Shown one piece after another: positions 24,336 through 28,793 of a stretch of 28,793 nucleotides of DNA. The position numbers and the translations under genes were made by a program. The notes below the pieces were generated by a model, which did not search any database, was not told where the DNA came from, and was given only the letters and a program-made list of their open reading frames with translations. Origin of the DNA: Pyramidobacter piscolens (GTDB taxonomy: Bacteria > Synergistota > Synergistia > Synergistales > Dethiosulfovibrionaceae). The stretch lies in NCBI GenBank assembly GCA_004558205.1, contig SFDM01000042.1, forward strand, positions 1 through 28,793, in the 5' to 3' direction. Every line of letters begins with the position of its first letter. Position 1 is the stretch's first letter.

Positions 24336-24490
24336 AGGATTCTTCAGAAATACAGGATTACTGAAAGAACTGGACAGGCTCATTCCCAAGTCCAAAGAAC
24401 ACAAGATCTCACACGGACAGGTCATACTCGCCATGGTCATGAACATGCTGAAAGTTGGCACGACGTTTGGGGAACGGGCTGATGAAAAAA
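24303..24490 (+). mobile_element. N-terminal transposase fragment, DUF4277/IS1634-like
   Basis: The plus frame starting near 24310 encodes GLVSGFFRNTGLLKELDRLI, then PKSKEHKISHGQVILAMVMN and MLKV. This resembles the N-terminal DUF4277 region of IS1634-family transposases (helix-rich, with an S/GHGxxxLAMVxN segment). It has no start of its own, loses similarity after about 24480, and has no catalytic residues. It abuts the DUF234 relic, so a transposon insertion followed by deletion probably destroyed that gene. No terminal inverted repeats were found. Family placement is from memory of the motif. Confidence 0.55.
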
Positions 24491-24560
24491 ACACGGTACC
24501 TGTGGTAACATATGAAGCAGCCTCTATGCAAAGGCGAGGCGTGAGGAGGAGGGTTCCAAT

Positions 24561-26246
24561 ATGAATACACAGAAGTTGCCGATTGGCATTGACAATTTTG
24601 AAAAACTTCGCAGGGAAAACTTTTATTACGTAGATAAATCTTTGCTCATAAAGGACTTGCTCTGTAATTGGAGCGAAGTCAATCTCTTCACGCGGCCGCG
24701 CCGCTTTGGCAAGACGCTGAACATGAGCATGCTCAAGTCATTTTTTGAAGCCGGCGGAGATCCGTCGCTCTTTGACGGCCTGGCCATCGCGGAGGAAAAA
24801 GCGCTGTGCAGCCAGCACATGGGCAAATACCCAGTGGTCTTCGTGTCACTAAAAGGCGTGGATGGACTGACCTTTGACGAGGCTCGCCGTCGGCTGGCCG
24901 ATATAATTCAGAGGGAAGCGCGTCGTTTGAGTTTTCTCCTTGACAGCCCAGCGCTTAAAGAATTTGATAAAAAAACGCTCAATGAGATGATTTATCTTCA
25001 AGGAGAATCGCCGGCGCTGCGCACCACTCTGACGGATCTGACCCAGCTCATGGAAAAGCACTATGGCAGAAAGACAATCCTGCTGATCGACGAATACGAC
25101 GTTCCTCTGGACAAAGCCTATCAGCATGGCTACTACAATGAGATGATCGACCTTATCCGCTCCATGTTCGGCCAGGCGCTCAAGACCAACGACAGCCTCT
25201 TCTTTGCCGTGCTGACAGGCTGTCTTCGAGTGTCCAAAGAGAGCATCTTCACAGGGTTGAACAACCTCAAAGTCAACGGCATCGCCGACGTGCAGTTCGA
25301 CGAATCCTTCGGCTTCACAGAAGAGGAAGTGGCCGCCCTGTTCCGCCACTATGGCCTTCAAGACCACCTGATCGAGGCGAAGGAGTGGTACGACGGATAT
25401 CGTTTCGGCACGCAGGACGTGTACTGCCCCTGGGACGTGATCAATTACTGCAGCGACATCCGCACCGATAGCGAGGCGCAGCCGCAGGCCTACTGGATCA
25501 ATACAAGCGGCAACGATATGGTGCGCCGTCTCGTCGACAAAGCTGGAACGGCCACGGAAAAAGATGAAATCGAGAAGCTCATCGCCGGAGAGCCCATCCG
25601 TAAGACCTTGAACGACAGGCTTACCCATAACGAGATCGACAAAGACATCAACAACGTCTGGAGCCTTCTGTTCATGACAGGCTACCTGACGGTAAAAAGC
25701 AAACCCTTTAATGGCGTGTACGACCTCGTCATTCCCAACAAGGAAGTTCGAAAGATCTATATAGAGCAGATATTGTCCTGGTTCAAGGATAAAACCAGAG
25801 CGGAGACGAAGGAGCTTTCAGCTCTGTACAGCGCCTTTGCGGAAGGCGATGAGACAGAGGTCACAGAGCAGCTGAACCGGCAGCTCATGGAGACCATCAG
25901 CTATTTTGACGCCTACGAGAGCTTCTATCACGGATTTTTACTGGCCCTTTTAAGCGCCTGCGCGGTCTGGCGAGTCACCTCAAACGCGGAAGCGGGACGG
26001 GGACGCAGCGATATCGTGGTGGAGAGCGTCGACCGCAAATTGGGCATGGTCATCGAAATCAAAGAGGTCAAGAACAGCGACGATCTGGAGCCGGCTTGTG
26101 AAGCGGCTCTGGCTCAGATCAAGGACCGAGACTACACGGCGCTTTTGCGCAAATACAGGTATGAGCACATCCTGACCTACGGCATTGCCTTTTCAGGGAA
26201 ACAATGCAAGGCCATGGCTCAACATCTGGACTCAGTCAAAAGCTAA
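24561..26246 (+). CDS. AAA-ATPase-like / PD-(D/E)XK nuclease superfamily protein (PF09820 + PF08011 type)
   Basis: A 561-residue protein of a family that is multiplied in many gut anaerobes and whose cellular role is not established. The N-terminal AAA-ATPase-like domain has the family start LPIGIDNFEKLRRENFYYVD, a modified Walker A RPRRFGKT (45-52), and Walker B LLIDEYD (Asp177, Glu178). The C-terminal domain has a PD-(D/E)XK-like core: GRSDIVV (Asp484), then VIEIKEVK (Glu499, Lys501), so nuclease chemistry is possible. The ATG at 24561 follows AGGAGGAG by about 9 bases. It stands alone beside relics of an ATPase and a transposase, in an accessory patch. Defence or mobile-element roles have been suggested for relatives, but none is shown here. 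Confidence 0.9.
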   Translation: MNTQKLPIGIDNFEKLRRENFYYVDKSLLIKDLLCNWSEVNLFTRPRRFGKTLNMSMLKSFFEAGGDPSLFDGLAIAEEKALCSQHMGKYPVVFVSLKGVDGLTFDEARRRLADIIQREARRLSFLLDSPALKEFDKKTLNEMIYLQGESPALRTTLTDLTQLMEKHYGRKTILLIDEYDVPLDKAYQHGYYNEMIDLIRSMFGQALKTNDSLFFAVLTGCLRVSKESIFTGLNNLKVNGIADVQFDESFGFTEEEVAALFRHYGLQDHLIEAKEWYDGYRFGTQDVYCPWDVINYCSDIRTDSEAQPQAYWINTSGNDMVRRLVDKAGTATEKDEIEKLIAGEPIRKTLNDRLTHNEIDKDINNVWSLLFMTGYLTVKSKPFNGVYDLVIPNKEVRKIYIEQILSWFKDKTRAETKELSALYSAFAEGDETEVTEQLNRQLMETISYFDAYESFYHGFLLALLSACAVWRVTSNAEAGRGRSDIVVESVDRKLGMVIEIKEVKNSDDLEPACEAALAQIKDRDYTALLRKYRYEHILTYGIAFSGKQCKAMAQHLDSVKS

Positions 26247-26416
26247 TACTAGAGCAATTTTTGAAAAGATGTTCATAAAGAGTAAGTCATACTCATTTCC
26301 GAAGTGCGCCCATGAGGCGCTTTGCACAGAGAGTCTCCAAGGAGACCTCAGTAAAATCGATGTTACAGTGTTGTAACACATTTTTCCAAAAGGATAAACG
26401 TCGGCTCAGTCATAAA
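26247..26416. other. Intergenic DNA with small inverted repeats
   Basis: No gene is seen. Small palindromes occur: GAGTA-N5-TACTC near 26279-26293, GTCTCC/GGAGAC near 26334-26346, and TGTTACA-GTGT-TGTAACA (26361-26378). They may be a decayed element edge or transcript structure. None has a T-run. Confidence 0.4.
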
Positions 26417-26459
26417 GCAAAAATCCCCCCGCAGCTTAGAGCTGCGGGGGGATTTTTGC
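26417..26459. terminator. Perfect 20-bp bidirectional terminator before the second repressor
   Basis: Arms 26417-26436 and 26440-26459 are exact complements with a 3-base loop TAG. The stem holds six C/G pairs and GCAGCT/AGCTGC, bounded by A5 on one side and T5 on the other. It separates the convergent PD-(D/E)XK gene and repressor copy 2. Confidence 0.92.
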
Positions 26460-26472
26460 GTTGCTAAAGCGT

Positions 26473-27168
26473 TTATAACCCCACCAGAGGTTTGGAAAAG
26501 GTCCACATGATCTTTCCGAGGATGGCGTATTGATTGCTCTTAAGCTTTTGTTCATCAAAGCGTTTGACAGGAAAATTGCTCGACGAGGCGCGGAATTCGC
26601 CGCCCCCCGCGTCGTTCCAATAGACCCAGCGAACAGCGTAGCGCAGCCCCATTTTGACCAGCACCGCGTCGCCGTCCAGCACTTCTTCAGCAGGGTTCAC
26701 CACCGCGTAGGCCCCCGCTTCAATGCGGGCTTCCAGCATGCTGCTGCCGTCGACGACGATCACGTAGGGTTTCTTCGCCGGCTCCGAAGAGAGGGTGCCC
26801 ACAAAAAAGCAGGGGAGCGGGATCGTCTCGGCGCTGTTCCTGTCCCGCAGTTGCAGGTGAATGTCCACAAGGTTTTTATATAAGGGAAGTTTTATCCAAT
26901 CTTGATAAATATCATTGGAAATTATTCGGTCAGTATTTGACACAGCGTCTGCCGTTTCATTTTTTAAAACGGCCACGTCGCCGATCAATTCAGAAACAGA
27001 AACTTTTAGGTACAGCGCAATTTCTTTGAGGCGATCCTCTTTGATACTCCGTTCTCCAGCCTCCCAGCGCCATAATGTAGGCATCGAGATTCCAAGCGCC
27101 TTTGCAAGCTGTCCTCTTGAAATGCCTAATCTCTTCCGTATCTCGACAATTCGCTCGCCAGTTTTCAT
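26473..27168 (-). CDS. XRE-family HTH repressor with S24 (LexA/CI-like) C-terminal domain, copy 2
   Basis: A predicted DNA-binding repressor of 231 residues. The helix-turn-helix is at about 4-60 (ISMPTLWRWEAGERSIKE). The S24-like domain follows, with VVDGSSM (Ser143), AVVNPAEEVLDGDAVLVK and AILGKIMW. By eye against LexA the catalytic Lys position is Arg180. Copy 1 at 15113-15793 shares the whole layout and long blocks, including the last residues (K/RP.VGL). The ATG at 27168 follows AAGGAGGTG by about 10 bases; an ATG at 27189 would lie within that site. It diverges from a strong promoter with operator-like repeats that points to the polysaccharide exporter. The inducing signal is unknown. 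Confidence 0.88.
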   Translation of the reverse strand: MKTGERIVEIRKRLGISRGQLAKALGISMPTLWRWEAGERSIKEDRLKEIALYLKVSVSELIGDVAVLKNETADAVSNTDRIISNDIYQDWIKLPLYKNLVDIHLQLRDRNSAETIPLPCFFVGTLSSEPAKKPYVIVVDGSSMLEARIEAGAYAVVNPAEEVLDGDAVLVKMGLRYAVRWVYWNDAGGGEFRASSSNFPVKRFDEQKLKSNQYAILGKIMWTFSKPLVGL

Positions 27169-27196
27169 TGTTTGTTTCACCTCCTTCAATACATTA

Positions 27197-27209
27197 CATT
27201 TATGAAATG
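27197..27209. promoter_or_regulatory. Operator-like palindrome near the second repressor start
   Basis: CATTT-ATG-AAATG is a perfect inverted repeat about 30 bases upstream of the repressor ATG. It shares ATTT..GAAAT with the two stronger repeats at 27241 and 27270, so it may be a third binding site serving self-regulation. Confidence 0.4.
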
Positions 27210-27240
27210 ACGATGGAGGTAAAACAAGTGTGAAAGTTTA

Positions 27241-27281
27241 TTTCTGAAATAGAACACTACTCTTGATTTTTTCTGAAATAG
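27241..27281. promoter_or_regulatory. Twin operator candidates TTTCTGAAATAG
   Basis: The 12-mer TTTCTGAAATAG occurs exactly twice, at 27241-27252 and 27270-27281 (29 bases apart). Its core TTTC-T-GAAA is a palindrome. The second copy lies inside the promoter spacer at 27263-27291. Position and symmetry fit binding sites for the adjacent divergent repressor; this is inference. Confidence 0.6.
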
Positions 27282-27291
27282 CAATTATGAT
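27263..27291 (+). promoter_or_regulatory. Promoter pointing to the polysaccharide exporter
   Basis: TTGATT (27263-27268), 17-base spacer, TATGAT (27286-27291). The operator-like TTTCTGAAATAG fills most of the spacer, so a bound repressor would exclude polymerase. The predicted start is near 27298, about 400 bases before wzm. Confidence 0.7.
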
Positions 27292-27695
27292 TCACTAAAG
27301 GAAAAGAAAGGAACGCTTACGTTCTCTCTTTTCGGTAATTGAAATGAAGAAAAAGCAAATAGGGCAAAAGGCCTTTCCAGGACTGACAGTGTCTGTCAGT
27401 CCTGATTAAGTCCAGCACTGCTAAAACAGAACATATTTTAAAAACGGAAATTTATCCTGTTGTGCCGCTAAAAATGGAAAATTGCCCGTCAACTCGACAA
27501 GGACTCACCGTTTTATTCGTGCAAGCCCGAGCCAATTTCACCCTTGCTTGGGAGTCCATCAGCCCTCTTCCCTGCGCAGTTATTATAACGTAACCGATGG
27601 GACGAAGAAAAGTCTTCGATTTGTAAAACCCTTTGAACAAATAGTCCGCGTCGGCCTGTGGCATGCCGTAACGTCAAAGAAAGGCTCTGAATTTC
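27292..27695 (+). promoter_or_regulatory. Long untranslated leader upstream of wzm, with a strong hairpin
   Basis: No gene is supported here; a minus-strand frame at 27452-27664 lacks a ribosome binding site and family motifs. The leader contains a perfect 12-bp hairpin CAGGACTGACAG-TGT-CTGTCAGTCCTG (27378-27404) without T-run, and CGAAGA-AAAG-TCTTCG (27603-27618). Long leaders with hairpins before polysaccharide operons are often targets of NusG-paralogue antitermination (RfaH, LoaP), but no ops-type GGCGGTAG motif is present. Confidence 0.4.
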
Positions 27696-28482
27696 ATGAC
27701 CAGTTTAACCAGACTCAAAGAAATCTACGACTACCGCGAAATGATCTACACCCTGGTCCGCCGGGACCTGCGAGGCCGTTACAAGGGCTCCGCTCTGGGA
27801 TTCGCCTGGACCTTTCTCAATCCGCTGCTGCAGCTGGTAGTCTACACCCTCGTGTTCAGCAGCATCATGAGGGCGAACATCAACAAATTTTATTTATTTC
27901 TGTTCGTGGCCCTGATCCCTTGGGGATTTTTTTTCAACTGCCCTTACCGGCGGCTGTACGTCAGTGCTCTCGCAAGGAAATATGGTTAAAAAGATCTATT
28001 TTCCGCGTGAAGTGCTCCCCATCGCCTTTGTGACGAGCAATTTCGTCAACATGCTTTACTGCTTCATCGTCATCTTTATCGTCATTCTCTTCTCAGGCGT
28101 GGGGTTCAATTTTATCGCGCTGCTTTACCTGCCTCTCGTCATGGCTGTGGAGTACGTCATCTGCCTGGGATTCGCCATGCTCACCTCGGCGATAACAGTT
28201 TATTGCCGCGATTTGGAATACATCCTTGGCATCATTTCCATGATGTGGATGTACCTCACGCCCGTTCTTTATCCCATCAGCATGGTTCCCAGCGAGTACC
28301 TGCCTTTTTTCATGTTCAACCCCATGACGCCGGTCATCACCGCTATCAGGGACATCCTGTACTACACGAAAATCCCCGAGGCGTCGACGCTCTTGCACGC
28401 CCTTTTTATGGGAGCTGTCGTGCTCGGCGTCGGCTGGCACGTCTTTGACAAACTGTCGCGCCATTTCGCGGAGGAACTGTGA
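27696..28482 (+). pseudogene. wzm: ABC-2 type polysaccharide export permease (Wzm/TagG-like), frameshifted at a T8 run
   Basis: A membrane subunit that exports O-antigen, teichoic-acid-like or other glycan across the inner membrane with the Wzt ATPase. The N-terminal part (27696 to about 27935) reads EIYDYREMIYTLVRRDLRGR then YKGSALGFAWTFLNPLLQLV, typical of the family. The rest is in the next frame, with NMVKKIYFPREVLPIAFVTS and several membrane helices. Removing one T from the eight at 27927-27934 joins them as PWGFFSTALTGGCTSVLSQG, exactly the family pattern, giving about 261 residues, the normal length. As it stands the first frame ends at 27989. It may be a true mutation, a phase-variable tract or a sequencing error. 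The end overlaps wzt by one base. Confidence 0.85.
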
Positions 28483-28793
28483 TGAAAACTATAGAAGTCA
28501 AAGACGTGGCCAAACAGTTCAAAATTTATTACGACAAGGGCTACACGCTTAAAGAAAAATTTCTTTTCAGAAAGCGCAACCACTACGAATCCCGCTGGGC
28601 GCTGAAAGACATCTCCTTCGACGTGGGCCAGGGCGAGGCCGTGGGGCTGGTGGGCGAGAACGGCTGCGGCAAGAGCACCACGCTCAAGCTGCTCTCGCGA
28701 ATTCTTTTCCCCGACCGGGGGACCATCGCCATCAACGGCCGCGTCTCCTGCCTGATCGAGCTGGGCGCCGGTTTCCACCCCGACATGAACGGC
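28482..28793 (+). CDS. wzt: ABC polysaccharide exporter ATPase (Wzt/TagH-like), N-terminal part
   Basis: The ATP-hydrolysing partner of the preceding permease. The visible 104 residues begin MKTIEVKDVAKQFKIYYDKG, have ALKDISFDVGQGEAVGLVGE leading into Walker A GENGCGKST, and end in the family phrase CLIELGAGFHPDMNG. The insertion KEKFLFRKRNHYESRWALKD before the first core strand is usual in Wzt/TagH. The ATG overlaps the wzm stop (TGATG), so the two are coupled. The gene is cut by the window end; Walker B, signature and any glycan-binding C-terminal domain are not visible. Confidence 0.93.
   Translation, partial: MKTIEVKDVAKQFKIYYDKGYTLKEKFLFRKRNHYESRWALKDISFDVGQGEAVGLVGENGCGKSTTLKLLSRILFPDRGTIAINGRVSCLIELGAGFHPDMNG

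Noticed and set aside
26361..26378. Palindrome TGTTACA/TGTAACA considered as an attachment site or IS end
   Set aside because: No matching partner sequence or target duplication could be found in the window.
27452..27664. 70-codon minus-strand frame in the wzm leader
   Set aside because: No ribosome binding site, no similarity, and overlaps a likely transcript leader.

Overview
The window looks like a chromosomal segment from a GC-rich anaerobic bacterium that ferments amino acids, most likely a member of Synergistota (Pyramidobacter/Cloacibacillus-like). That placement is inferred from the gene content: a one-polypeptide pyruvate:ferredoxin oxidoreductase, a four-subunit 2-oxoacid:ferredoxin oxidoreductase, FtsH and export genes with two-membrane flavour, and an AAA-ATPase/PD-(D/E)XK family gene that is common in such genomes. 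No sequence search was run.

Layout. The first ~84 bases are the 3' part of a 5S rRNA with its terminator. The PFOR gene follows (454-4020) with its own terminator. Next is the widely conserved tilS-hpt-ftsH cluster (4164-8095), then uvrB-uvrA-rlmB with overlapping reading frames (8167-14018). A 130-base foldback element (14039-14169) separates rlmB from proC. A perfect 24-bp bidirectional terminator separates proC from a divergent pair: an XRE/S24 repressor-like gene (minus) and a diguanylate cyclase (plus). Two tandem tRNA-Val(GAC) genes with a consensus promoter follow, then acpS-nnr-tsaE-tsaB, then korDABC (21167-23907).

From about 23.97 kb the character changes to accessory DNA. There is a broken DUF234-type ATPase relic on the minus strand, abutted by an N-terminal transposase relic, then an intact AAA-ATPase-like/PD-(D/E)XK protein. 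After a 20-bp perfect terminator comes a second XRE/S24 repressor-like gene, a clear paralogue of the first. It diverges from a promoter that points to a polysaccharide ABC exporter (wzm frameshifted at a T8 run, wzt cut by the window end).

How it fits together. PFOR and KorDABC both deliver electrons from 2-oxoacids to ferredoxin, the core of amino-acid fermentation. The tilS, rlmB, tsaE/tsaB and tRNA genes serve translation, while uvrAB repairs DNA. The most interesting feature is a repeated module: convergent perfect terminator, minus-strand XRE/S24 repressor with a Ser but no Lys of the LexA dyad, intergenic direct repeats ~30 bp apart, and a strong divergent promoter. One copy faces a c-di-GMP synthase and the other faces a surface-polysaccharide exporter. 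This suggests a small family of dedicated surface/lifestyle switches. The regulatory link is inference from layout and sequence motifs.
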